Positions 17,866-26,693 are shown, counted from the stretch's first letter. The stretch: 64,000 nt of DNA from Streptomyces sp. Tue6028 (GCF_002300165.1 NZ_MLCE01000014.1:124001-188000); one strand, 5' to 3'. The notes: generated from the sequence alone by a model not told the origin. Numbers and translations are program-made.

Positions 17866-18154
17866 TCCCCTCGACCCCGGGCACGACCCCGGCGCACGCC
17901 TCGGCCCACCCGGTCATGTGCCGCGCGTCCCGCCGGGCGGGACAGGGCACGAGCGGGGTGGGCCGGCCGGCCCGGCAGGTCACCCGCCCGGGAGGCCACC
18001 CGGCCCGAGAGGCCAGTCGTCCTGGAAGCCGCCCGGCTCGGCAGTCCCCCGGTTCAGGAAGCCATCCGGCCCGGCACGGCCCTGCGGCTCGTCGGGCCGT
18101 GCGCCCGGACCCGTACTCGACCAGCGTCCCCGTGACCCCCGCCGGAGGCAGGCG

Positions 18155-19126
18155 ATGACCACCACCGATCCCACCTTCGCCGATCTCGCCGACCGTGCCA
18201 CCGCACGCCGGGACCGTCCGGCCTACGGCCACGACGCCCTGATCACCTGTGACCGGCTGGTCCGCATCTTCTCCACGGACGGCGTGGAGGTCCAGGCGCT
18301 CCAGGGGCTCGACCTGCTGGTCCGCGAGGGCGAGTTGATGGCGCTGGTGGGCGCGTCGGGCAGCGGCAAGTCGACCCTGATGAACATCCTGGCCGGCCTG
18401 GACACCCCCACCGCGGGCGCCGCGCGCGTCGCGGGACGCGACCTGCTGACGATGGGGTCGAAGGACCGCCTGCGCTACCGCAGGGAGGTCGTCGGGTTCG
18501 TCTGGCAGCAGACGTCCCGCAACCTCCTCCCCTATCTGACCGCGGCCCAGAACGTCGCCCTGCCGATGCAGCTGTCCGGCGCCGCCCGAGGAGGCCGCCG
18601 CACCCGCCGCGCCCAGTCCGAGCGCGCCCTGGAGCTGCTGGAGCTGCTGGGGATCGCCGACTGCCGCAACCGCCGCCCGCACCAGATGTCGGGCGGTCAG
18701 CAGCAGCGCGTCGCCATCGCCGTGGCGCTGTCGAACGCCCCCGCCGTGCTGCTCGCGGACGAGCCCACCGGCGAACTCGACTCCCACACCGCCGAGCAGA
18801 TCTTCGCCGCGTTCCGCACGGCGAACGAACACCTCGGCACCACCATCGTGATCGTCACCCACGACCAGGCGGTCGCCGGCGAGGTCCGCCGCACGGTCGC
18901 GATCCGCGACGGCCGCACCTCCACGGAGGTGCTGCGCCGCACCGAGGTCGACGCCGCGACCGGTCAGGAGGCGGTGGTGGCCCGTGAGTACGCGATGCTC
19001 GACCGGGCGGGCCGTCTCCAGCTCCCCGCCGAGTACACCGAGACGCTGGGCATGCGGGACCGCGTGGCACTGGAACTGGAGCCGGACCACATCGGCGTCT
19101 GGCCGGACGACAGCACGCCCGGCTGA
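18155..19126 (+). CDS. MacB/LolD-type ABC transporter ATP-binding protein
   Basis: A 323-residue ATPase. Walker A is GASGSGKST (about residue 67), the signature is MSGGQQQRVAIA, Walker B is VLLADEPTGELD and the switch histidine is in IVTHD. The spacing and the PTGELDS sequence are those of the LolD/MacB branch, which pairs with FtsX permeases. The last 80 residues form an extra domain (YAMLDRAGRLQLP...) that looks like an AbrB-like or regulatory add-on. It starts with ATG 18155 after GGAGG, 289 bp after the second permease; that gap is Pro/Gly-codon-like low-complexity sequence with no convincing gene. Confidence 0.9.
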   Translation: MTTTDPTFADLADRATARRDRPAYGHDALITCDRLVRIFSTDGVEVQALQGLDLLVREGELMALVGASGSGKSTLMNILAGLDTPTAGAARVAGRDLLTMGSKDRLRYRREVVGFVWQQTSRNLLPYLTAAQNVALPMQLSGAARGGRRTRRAQSERALELLELLGIADCRNRRPHQMSGGQQQRVAIAVALSNAPAVLLADEPTGELDSHTAEQIFAAFRTANEHLGTTIVIVTHDQAVAGEVRRTVAIRDGRTSTEVLRRTEVDAATGQEAVVAREYAMLDRAGRLQLPAEYTETLGMRDRVALELEPDHIGVWPDDSTPG

Positions 19127-19242
19127 GAAGCCCGCGAAGGCACTGCCGTGCGCGATCGGCGGACGAAGCCCGCGAAGGCGCGGCCCTGCGCGCGGTAGGC
19201 GGACGAAGCCCGCGAAGGCGGCCTCGCGCGCGGTCAGCGGAC
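19127..19242. repeat. Three tandem copies of a 38-40 bp GC-rich repeat
   Basis: Copies at 19127-19164, 19165-19204 and 19205-19242 each begin GAAGCCCGCGAAGGC and end in GGCGGAC or CAGCGGAC, with a variable centre around GCGCGCGGT. The array starts at the stop of the ABC ATPase and its last copy runs 9 bp into the 3' end of the convergent gene, so it fills the whole space between the two genes. The inner GC arms can form stem-loops, so it may serve as a bidirectional terminator. Confidence 0.8.
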
Positions 19243-19938
19243 GCTGACGTCCAGCGCGCCGAGTCCTGCCCGGCGGACCGCGATCGAGCCGTACGGCGTG
19301 CGCAGCCGCAGCCACGCGCCGGACGAGTACAGCCCGAGCGGGCTCTCCCCGGCCGCGGCCCCGGACCCCGTCCCGGGCCGCGCGGGTCGCAGGAATCCCA
19401 GTGACTGCGCCGCGTGCGCGGCCCGTACCGGAAGACCCGTGTCGCCGATCGGCCGGGACCAGATCTCCCGCCCGATCCGGTCGAGTTCGGCGCGCGTACG
19501 CCGCTCGGGCGTCAACTCCTGTGTGCGGGACCGGAATTCGGCCACCGCACCGGCGACCATGGCGCGCACGGCGTCCGCGGCGGGCAGTCCCGGCTCGGGC
19601 CTCCAGCCGCCGCGCGGCGGGAGCACCCCGGCCCACGGCGGCCCGGTGACGGCGGCCGGCACCGCAGCGGTGGCCGCCGGCTCGTCGACGGACTCCAGGA
19701 GTTCACCGGCCGAGACGGTCACGTCCAGGATGAGGTCGAGCCCGTTCTCGTACGGCTTGGCGAGGCGTGCCGTACGGACGGCGAGGACCTCGAACGACGG
19801 TGGCCGGCCGAAGACCGCGAGCGTGGTGCCCTGCGCCTGAAGGCGCACGGCCGCCGCGCGGTCGTAGTGGACCAGCCGGGAGAGGAAGGCGGCGAGGTCC
19901 GCCGCCTCCCCCGCGTCGACGAGGTGCAGGACGGTCAT
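19234..19938 (-). CDS. Conserved actinobacterial protein of unknown function
   Basis: A 234-residue protein without signal peptide or membrane segment that I do not recognise. Visible features: an N-terminal alpha/beta part (MTVLHLVDAG..., to about residue 90), a middle helix-rich part with EIWSRPIGD, and a C-terminal beta part ending GLGALDVSVR. Its start overlaps the stop of the downstream-oriented thioesterase gene by 4 bp, so both are read from one transcript with ettA upstream. A role connected with the thioesterase or with translation is only inference. Confidence 0.75.
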   Translation of the reverse strand: MTVLHLVDAGEAADLAAFLSRLVHYDRAAAVRLQAQGTTLAVFGRPPSFEVLAVRTARLAKPYENGLDLILDVTVSAGELLESVDEPAATAAVPAAVTGPPWAGVLPPRGGWRPEPGLPAADAVRAMVAGAVAEFRSRTQELTPERRTRAELDRIGREIWSRPIGDTGLPVRAAHAAQSLGFLRPARPGTGSGAAAGESPLGLYSSGAWLRLRTPYGSIAVRRAGLGALDVSVR

Positions 19939-20393
19939 GCCGCGACGGCCTCGCCGTCCTCGTCGAGCTTTCCGTCCTCGGCGGCCTCGGTGCCCTTGCC
20001 GCCCTCGTCGTCCCGGTACTCCTCCAGGAACTCACGTTCCTCGGCGGTGATGCGACGCGGGCGCTGGGCCTCGAAGTCGAACGGCACGACCACGGTCGCG
20101 GCGCGGACGTAGAGCTGCTCCGCGTCCTTGACCTCGTACGTGATCGTGAACGCCGCCGCCCTTATCTCCGTGATCCACAGCTCGATGTCCACCGGCTCGC
20201 GCCGGTGGACGAGCTGCCGCTTGTAGTCGATCTCGTGGCGCGCCACCACGGACCCCTGCTTGAACTGCTTGTCCGGGCGGGTCAGGAAGTCGATACGTGC
20301 TTCCTCCAGGTAGCGGAGGAAGACCGCGTTGTTGACGTGGCCGTACGCGTCCATGTCCGCCCAGCGCAGCGGGCAGCGGTAGATGTGCCGCAA
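19935..20393 (-). CDS. Hotdog-fold acyl-CoA thioesterase (4HBT type)
   Basis: A 152-residue protein with the 4-hydroxybenzoyl-CoA thioesterase signature: WADMDAYGHVNNAVFLRYLEE (residues 11-31, shown by DMDAYGHVNN) carries the catalytic aspartate, followed by the long central helix and four beta strands. It should hydrolyse an acyl-CoA in the cytoplasm. The tail after residue 128 is acidic and low in complexity. The only suitable start is TTG 20393, 6 bp after the ettA stop, so translation is probably coupled to ettA. The order ettA-thioesterase-unknown is common in Streptomyces. Confidence 0.88.
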   Translation of the reverse strand: MRHIYRCPLRWADMDAYGHVNNAVFLRYLEEARIDFLTRPDKQFKQGSVVARHEIDYKRQLVHRREPVDIELWITEIRAAAFTITYEVKDAEQLYVRAATVVVPFDFEAQRPRRITAEEREFLEEYRDDEGGKGTEAAEDGKLDEDGEAVAA

Positions 20394-20399
20394 GATCGA

Positions 20400-22064
<1,665 letters not shown>

Positions 22065-22727
22065 GAGAAACCGTCCGGACGCTTGAAATCGGCAGTGGGC
22101 AGATACACCCCATCTTGCCTGACCGCCACCCCTGGATGGAAACCCGTTAGGTCGAGAGGCTCTGACCTGGTGTTTCGCTGCTGGGGACTGAGGCTTGTCC
22201 GTCACTGCCGGTGGCCATTGGTCGGCCTCGAGCGGCCTCGTACGGCCCAGGGACGGCCCAGGAACGGCCCAGGAACGGCCCAGCGTCGGCACGGCTCGCT
22301 CCAGAGGCTGGGTTGCCACCAGCTCCGTGGACGCGTCCAGCGAGCCGGGAAGCGCCGGCAGCCCTACCGGGCGACAGCCGGCATCGCGTCGCGCTCCATG
22401 GGGCCGGCCGCCCGTCTCCGGACCCGGGTGGAGCAGCGCGAGTACGTCGGTGGTTGCGTGCCGTGCGGGGTGCGGACAGCATGCCTTGGGGGAGATAAGT
22501 CTGAATTGGCCTTTTTCATTGCGAAACATGCGCTACCGGAAGACCCGCCCTGGTCGTCACTTAGCGTAATCGGCAGAGGTGAGGCAACAACCGGGGAGAA
22601 GAGACCGCAGGAGCGCTTCCGAAGGTGGGTCCACGCGAATCCCACACTCCCGGCGAGATCGGCACCGACTGCCGGAGAGTCAGCACCACGGGGGTGGTGG
22701 TGCCATCACCACGAAAGGAACTTCCTC
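22065..22727. other. 663-bp intergenic region between ettA and the decarboxylase
   Basis: No convincing gene is present. The part near ettA should hold its promoter on the minus strand. An 11-bp tandem repeat lies at 22242-22284. A relatively AT-rich patch at about 22490-22530 could be a promoter for the decarboxylase on the plus strand. Just before that gene the bases GGTGGTG and CACCAC (22693-22712) can pair in a small hairpin ahead of the ribosome-binding site AAAGGAA. Confidence 0.6.
22242..22284. repeat. Four tandem copies of an 11-bp unit ACGGCCCAGGR
   Basis: Units start at 22242, 22253, 22264 and 22275; the last is cut to ACGGCCCAGC. Copies 2 and 3 are identical. The 11-bp period puts each copy on the same helix face. 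Confidence 0.85.
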
Positions 22728-24380
22728 ATGTCCACCACCGTCATCCAGCATGTCCTGAACCGGCTGCGGGACATCGGCGTACGTCACGTCTTCGGTGTCC
22801 CGGGCGACTACGCCTTCCCCGTCAACGACGCCATCGCCCAGCACCCGGACATCCAGTGGATGGGCAACTGCAATGAGCTCAACGCGGGCTACTGCGCCGA
22901 CGGCTACGCCCGGGTCAACGGTGTCGGCGCCGTGTGCACCACCTACGGAGTCGGTGAGCTCAGCGCGATCAACGCCATCGCCGGCGCCTACACCGAGCAC
23001 CTGCCGCTCTTCCACCTGGTGGGCATGCCCAGGATGCCCGCCCAGGCGCACCGCGCGATCGTGCACCACACCCTCGGCAACGGCGAGTTCGACCTCTTCC
23101 AGAAGCTGTCCGGGGCTGTGACGTGCGCCAGTGCCATCATGACGCCGCAGAATGTCGCGGCCGAGACCGAACGTCTCATCGCGGCGGCGCTCTACCACCG
23201 CCGCCCGGTCTACATGGCCTTCCCCGCCGACCTCGCGGAGATGCCGGTGCTCGGGTCGGCCCAGCCGATCCCCGCGCCGGCCAGTGACCCCGCGCAGCTG
23301 GACGCCGCCGTCCAGGCCATCACCGACATGCTCGCCGGGGCCAAGAGCGCCTGCGTCCTGCCCGGCGCGCTGACCGCCCGCTCCGGCCTGAGCACGCGAC
23401 TCCAGCGGTTCCTCGACGCGACCGGGATGCCCTTCGCCACGATGATGGCCGACAAGGGCGTTCTGAACGAGGACCAGCCCGCCTACGCCGGCATGTACGA
23501 CGGCAATCTCATGAACGAGAGCGTCCGCCGCTTCGTCGAGGACAGCGACGTCGTCTTCCTGGTCGGTGCGCTGATGAACGACTTCAGCAGTGGCGCGTTC
23601 ACTGCCCGCCTGGACCCGGGTCGCACGATCGACATCCGCCACCACCACGTGAGCGTGGACGGCATGACCTACCAGAGCGTGGAGATGAAGGATCTCCTCG
23701 AAGCGCTCGCCGACAGGCTGCCGCAGAAGAAGTGGCAGCTACCGTCGGCCGAGGTGAGCCGGATGGCCCCCGTGGGTGGCAACGGCGGCGACTCCATCAC
23801 CGCCGAGAACCTCTACCCCCGCTGGGAGAACTTCCTCAAGCCCGACGACATCCTGGTCGCCGAGACCGGAACCGCCTCCATGGGCATGGCGTTCGCCAAG
23901 CTGCCCAGCGGTGCCACCTTCGAGAACCAGACCCTGTGGGGCTCGATCGGCTGGGCCACCCCCGCCGCTCTCGGTGCGGCCGTCGCCGCCCAGGACGGCC
24001 GGCGAGTCGTCCTGATCACCGGCGAGGGCTCCCACCAGCTCACCGCGCAGGAGATCAGCCAGTTCGGACGATACGGCCTTCGCCCGGTGGTGTTCGTCCT
24101 GAACAACCACGGCTATCTGATCGAACGCCTGCTCTGCAAGCAGCCGGACATCGCCTACAACGACCTGGCCAACTGGCGCTACTCCGAACTGCCGAAGGCC
24201 CTGGGCTGCGACGACTGGTTCACCGCCCGCGTCTCGACCCTCGCCGAACTCGACCAGGCCATGGACGCCGCGGCGAAGGCCGGCACCGGTTGCTACATCG
24301 AGGTCATGACCGACACCTACACCGCACCGCCGCTGGCCAACCAGATGCACGACAACAGCGAGAAGCTCTACTCCGCCTGA
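22728..24380 (+). CDS. Thiamine-diphosphate-dependent 2-oxo acid decarboxylase (pyruvate/indolepyruvate decarboxylase family)
   Basis: A 550-residue ThDP enzyme. The N-terminal domain has the catalytic glutamate in CNELNAGYCADGYAR (about residue 50) and the His-His pair in VHHTLGNGEF (about 113), both diagnostic for pyruvate and indolepyruvate decarboxylases. The C-terminal cofactor motif is ITGEGSHQLTAQEIS...NNHGY, where the usual GDG is GEG. It should convert pyruvate or an aryl-pyruvate to the aldehyde and CO2 in the cytoplasm. ATG 22728 follows AAAGGAACTTCCTC. It is a lone gene with a 663-bp region upstream and a tRNA-Ser fragment 41 bp downstream, which suggests acquisition. Which keto acid it uses cannot be read from the sequence. 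Confidence 0.9.
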   Translation: MSTTVIQHVLNRLRDIGVRHVFGVPGDYAFPVNDAIAQHPDIQWMGNCNELNAGYCADGYARVNGVGAVCTTYGVGELSAINAIAGAYTEHLPLFHLVGMPRMPAQAHRAIVHHTLGNGEFDLFQKLSGAVTCASAIMTPQNVAAETERLIAAALYHRRPVYMAFPADLAEMPVLGSAQPIPAPASDPAQLDAAVQAITDMLAGAKSACVLPGALTARSGLSTRLQRFLDATGMPFATMMADKGVLNEDQPAYAGMYDGNLMNESVRRFVEDSDVVFLVGALMNDFSSGAFTARLDPGRTIDIRHHHVSVDGMTYQSVEMKDLLEALADRLPQKKWQLPSAEVSRMAPVGGNGGDSITAENLYPRWENFLKPDDILVAETGTASMGMAFAKLPSGATFENQTLWGSIGWATPAALGAAVAAQDGRRVVLITGEGSHQLTAQEISQFGRYGLRPVVFVLNNHGYLIERLLCKQPDIAYNDLANWRYSELPKALGCDDWFTARVSTLAELDQAMDAAAKAGTGCYIEVMTDTYTAPPLANQMHDNSEKLYSA

Positions 24381-24421
24381 ACAGCGCGGGCCCCACGCGC
24401 CTCGCGGACTCGGCGGCCCCC

Positions 24422-24484
24422 AAGCGATCTTGAAAACCGTCGTGGCTGCGATGTCACCGTGGGTTCACATCCCACACCCACCGC
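24422..24484 (+). pseudogene. 3' half of a tRNA-Ser(UGA) gene, probable attachment-site scar
   Basis: The segment reads as the 3' part of a class II tRNA: anticodon loop CTTGAAA (24429-24435, anticodon TGA), a long variable arm, a T arm GTGGG-TTCACAT-CCCAC (24459-24475), acceptor strand ACCCACC (24476-24482) and a discriminator G, without encoded CCA. The matching 5' acceptor GGTGGGT and D arm are missing upstream, and the anticodon stem has one mismatch and one wobble pair. The fragment is followed by a terminator hairpin. Actinobacterial integrative elements often use tRNA 3' ends as attachment sites and leave such a half behind. Confidence 0.6.
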
Positions 24485-24493
24485 GCAGGTGAA

Positions 24494-24533
24494 CGGCCCC
24501 TGACCAGTTGAATCGGTCGGGGGCCGTCGTTTT
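24494..24533 (+). terminator. Intrinsic terminator after the tRNA-Ser fragment
   Basis: Arms CGGCCCCTGACC (24494-24505) and GGTCGGGGGCCG (24515-24526) pair over 12 positions with one T-G wobble and a 9-nt loop, followed by TCGTTTT. It is a canonical tRNA-type terminator and would have belonged to the intact tRNA-Ser gene; it could now also end the decarboxylase transcript. Confidence 0.85.
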
Positions 24534-25247
24534 GGCCTCCGCCTGCGAGTGACCGGTGTTCCCCGTGCTCCCCGTTCGATCGGGCACAGCAGGGGCACGG
24601 CAATGGCAGCCCACCGGGAGAGAGCCTGCTCGATCAGGCCGGGCTGGAGCCGCGTCCGCTCCAACTGAATGATCTGAGCCTGAGCTGGGCCGGAAAGCCG
24701 GCCGATCCTTGAGTAGTTGTGATGCGGAGCAAAGTGCCTGTTGTTCGCCCGGAGGCGCGAGGGGCGCCTACGCGGCATAGCCCTTTGTGTCAGTCGCTGG
24801 TGTCAGCCGCCGACGCGGCTTTTACCAGCATTGCCGTCACTCGGCGGATGGCCCGGAGCCGGCCCGACGCATCGCCGGTACAGCCAAGACCAGCACCGCC
24901 GTGATCATCAGCACAAGGCTCAACGAGTCAGCAGTCATCACAACGGCGAAGGGCGCGCCCGCGAGGTTCGGCGTCTTGGCGGCGATTATGGCGAGACCTA
25001 TGAGCAGGGGGATCGAGTAGAAGCGCCCGCCGTGACGGGGACTCGGTCCTTTGTGGAGCTTCGCCTGCTCCCACCAGCGCAAGCCGAAACCGAGAAGAAC
25101 CCGGTCGCCGCCGTCCGGCTCTCCGCCGGGCCCTGTGGGTGACCGGTGCGTGACTGCGCGTCCGGGTCGACCGCCACCTCGTGCGGAGCAGGGCGAAGGG
25201 GCACACTCTGGTAGTAGGGGCTGGGGCCTGCCCCGGAGGTGATCACA
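24534..25247. other. Gene-poor stretch downstream of the tRNA fragment
   Basis: Base composition is less biased than in neighbouring genes and stops are frequent in all frames. I see no intact gene, integrase or transposase. One minus-strand frame around 24837-25082 looks like the remains of a membrane protein and is listed separately. Confidence 0.6.
24837..25082 (-). pseudogene. Possible membrane protein remnant or very small membrane protein
   Basis: The last 80 codons of a minus-strand frame encode two strongly hydrophobic segments, one with SIPLLIGLAIIAA and one with LSLVLMITAVLVLAV, separated by PNLAGAPFAVVMTAD and ending in a short basic tail. Such a pattern is unlikely to arise as the shadow of another gene because no gene lies opposite. 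The only nearby start is TTG 25082 without a ribosome-binding site, so it may be the 3' end of a degraded gene. Family not recognised. Confidence 0.3.
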
Positions 25248-25535
25248 ATGATGGAGACAAAGACACGGACCGCGGTCGGATGGCACGTGGAGATGGAGTT
25301 CGAGGAGGACGACCACCGCACACGTGCCGCCGCGCTCCTGAGACTGCCCGACGGCAGTGAGGTACGCGCCCACGGATACGCCAGCCGCCACCCCTCCGAC
25401 TCGAATCAGCCGAGGGTCGGCGAGGAGGTCGCGGGGGCTCGTGCTCTGAACGAGCTGGCGATGAGGCTGCTGACCAAGGCGCACGACGAGATCGACGAGG
25501 CGTCGGGCAGGACCTCGCACCCGCTGAGGGCCTGA
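25248..25535 (+). CDS. DUF1876 family protein
   Basis: A 95-residue acidic cytoplasmic protein. WHVEMEFEEDDHRTRAAALL at the N-terminus (core VEMEFEEDD), the AHGYASRHPSD segment and the C-terminal helix ARALNELAMRLL match DUF1876, a small family found in Streptomyces and other actinobacteria in several copies and of unknown function. ATG 25248 is preferred: GGAGG lies 8 bp upstream; GTG 25239 would leave no spacing. It stands alone between two gene-poor stretches. Confidence 0.85.
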   Translation: MMETKTRTAVGWHVEMEFEEDDHRTRAAALLRLPDGSEVRAHGYASRHPSDSNQPRVGEEVAGARALNELAMRLLTKAHDEIDEASGRTSHPLRA

Positions 25536-25560
25536 CCCGAGCGGACCGGCCCGGGCCGTT

Positions 25561-25702
25561 CGGTCCGGGCAGCCGTGCCCGGTCGGCCGGAGACGGACCT
25601 CCCCGACCGGGGTCGGTCCGGGCAGCGTGCCCGGTCGGACGGAACCGGGCCTCCCCCATCAGGGTCGGCCCGGGCAGCCGGGACGACCGGGCCTCTCCGG
25701 CC
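25561..25702. repeat. Tandem 52-53 bp GC-rich repeat, about 2.7 copies
   Basis: Copy 1 is 25561-25613, copy 2 is 25614-25665 and a partial diverged copy 3 runs 25666 to about 25702. Each begins CGGTCCGGGCAGC or CGGCCCGGGCAGC and contains TGCCCGGTCGG and a run ending in CGGGGT or CAGGGT. Within each copy GC arms can pair, so the array may form several hairpins after the DUF1876 gene. Confidence 0.8.
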
Positions 25703-25896
25703 CGACTTCTTCGACCGGGCCTCCGGTATCGGCGGGGCGCCCCGCACCGGATTCACGGTGCGGGACGCCGTCGTACCCGGGACGCCGCCGCACACAGGGA
25801 CACCGTCGTACGCAGGGACTCGCGCCGGCTCGGGACGAGTGGGCGCCGACTCGGGGCGGGCACGCGCCAGGCGGAAAGGGCCGCTCCCGCCCCTGA

Positions 25897-25927
25897 GGAG
25901 CCGTCAGCGCACAAGCCCCGCGGCTCC
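25897..25927 (+). terminator. Hairpin with T-rich tail
   Basis: GGAGCCG (25897-25903) and CGGCTCC (25921-25927) form a 7-bp stem with a 17-nt loop followed by TTT. It may end transcription coming from the DUF1876 gene. Confidence 0.35.
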
Positions 25928-26211
25928 TTTCGGCAAGCGGCGTGGACGCACTGGAACCGCGCTCCCGCATCGGCACCTGCCACGAGCGCGCGAGTACCGC
26001 GCCGTTTCGGCACGCAGAGTCGGATCGCGCCGGTGTGTCGTCCTCGATGACCGCCATCCGGGCGATGACGTTCCGGAAATCCGTGATCGCGTCGGAGAGA
26101 CGGTTCCACCGTCCGTCCCCGCGCCGACCGGCCCGGGGTCCGCGCCGTCAGGTCGGCCGTCGCGGCGCACTCGGCGCGTCCATGGGCGTATTGCCGGAGA
26201 GGAGGGCGAAA

Positions 26212-26298
26212 GTGACCACAGGCGCTCGGCCCGAGCTCGATGACGCGGATGGATCACAGCCCCGAGCGCTCGATCGAACAGCGAATCCGCAGGTCTGA
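26212..26298 (+). CDS. Possible 28-residue peptide with a strong ribosome-binding site
   Basis: GTG 26212 is preceded by GGAGAGGAGGG at ideal spacing, and the frame encodes 28 residues (VTTGARPELDD...) before TGA, just short of the convergent tRNA-Arg. The signal is the ribosome-binding site; there is no recognisable domain. It could be a genuine small ORF, or the stub left from a gene lost when this area was rearranged. Confidence 0.2.
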   Translation: MTTGARPELDDADGSQPRALDRTANPQV

Positions 26299-26304
26299 GC
26301 AGCA

Positions 26305-26380
26305 TGGCGCCCCCGGCAGGACTCGAACCTGCGGCCAAGCGCTTAGAAGGCGCCTGCTCTATCCACTGAGCTACGGGGGC
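26305..26380 (-). tRNA. tRNA-Arg (anticodon TCT)
   Basis: Read on the minus strand the sequence starts GCCCCCGTAGCTCAG, has a D arm, an anticodon loop CTTCTAA with anticodon TCT, a short variable loop, the T arm with GGTTCGAGTCC, and ends in CGGGGGC, discriminator G and an encoded CCA. All four stems pair. It decodes AGA and possibly AGG, rare arginine codons in Streptomyces. tRNA genes of this kind are common integration sites, but no second copy of its 3' end is seen in the window. Confidence 0.97.
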
Positions 26381-26693
26381 CGGGTGTGGTGGCCTGTGTC
26401 GCGGTGCCCGGGTGTGGGCTGATCCTTGACCTTGCCGGGCACAAGGATAGGGCTCCCGCCTCCTTGTCCCTCGCGCTTCGCCTCCGTGGCTCGATGTGGA
26501 GGTTCGGTGAAGCGGTCCCGATAATCGCAGGCGGGTACGAATCGTGCACCGCTTTTGGCGCCTCGCGCATCGGGTGTTGTGCACTCGTTATGCCTGCGCC
26601 CCAGTCATCCCTTCCGCCCCGTGTGTCCTGTCGGCGCGCAGACACACCCATATGCTTCAGAATGCCGCCAAAATTGGGCATTCTTCGCATGTG
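26381..26693. other. 313-bp intergenic region between tRNA-Arg and the GTPase operon
   Basis: It should contain the minus-strand tRNA promoter and the plus-strand GTPase promoter. Two inverted repeats are visible: ATCCTTG/CAAGGAT at 26422-26448, near the tRNA start, and AGAATGCC/GGCATTCT at 26659-26684. No gene is supported. Confidence 0.6.
26659..26684 (+). promoter_or_regulatory. Inverted repeat directly upstream of the GTPase operon
   Basis: Perfect 8-bp arms AGAATGCC (26659-26666) and GGCATTCT (26677-26684) flank an AT-rich 10-bp spacer, an unusual composition for this genome. It ends 9 bp before the likely GTG start. A dimeric repressor site overlapping the promoter, or a leader hairpin, would both fit. 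Confidence 0.4.

Larger units (their letters stand above)
25536..26304. other. 769-bp gene-poor region with repeats between the DUF1876 gene and tRNA-Arg
   Basis: The region holds the 52-53 bp repeat at 25561-25702, a hairpin at 25897-25927 and a 28-codon ORF at 26212-26298. Codon-like third-position bias is absent in the longer open frames that cross it (about 25575-26243 on the plus strand), so I do not call them genes. Confidence 0.6.

Noticed and set aside
17866..18154. N-terminal extension of the ABC ATPase into the preceding gap
   Set aside because: The upstream in-frame translation is Pro/Gly/Arg low-complexity, and a strong GGAGG lies just before ATG 18155.
22620..22662. A second tRNA-Ser T-arm-like sequence upstream of the decarboxylase (GGTGGGT and GAATCCCAC)
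   Set aside because: The loop has the wrong length, the acceptor strand does not match and no anticodon arm is present, so a flanking repeat of the tRNA scar cannot be claimed.
22600..22727. Thiamine pyrophosphate riboswitch ahead of the ThDP enzyme
   Set aside because: The conserved CTGAGA and ACCTGATC-type elements are not present.
25575..26243. Plus-strand open frame of about 220 codons across the repeat region
   Set aside because: It translates to Arg/Pro/Gly-rich sequence that follows the DNA repeats, without a domain, a good start or coding-type codon bias.
24381..26304. Integrase, excisionase or transposase gene expected for a mobile element
   Set aside because: I looked in all frames and saw no recombinase motif; only a tRNA half, repeats and debris remain.
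26544..26693. Longer N-terminus for the first GTPase
   Set aside because: The extra codons have poor third-position GC and contain the AT-rich inverted repeat, so they look like promoter sequence.
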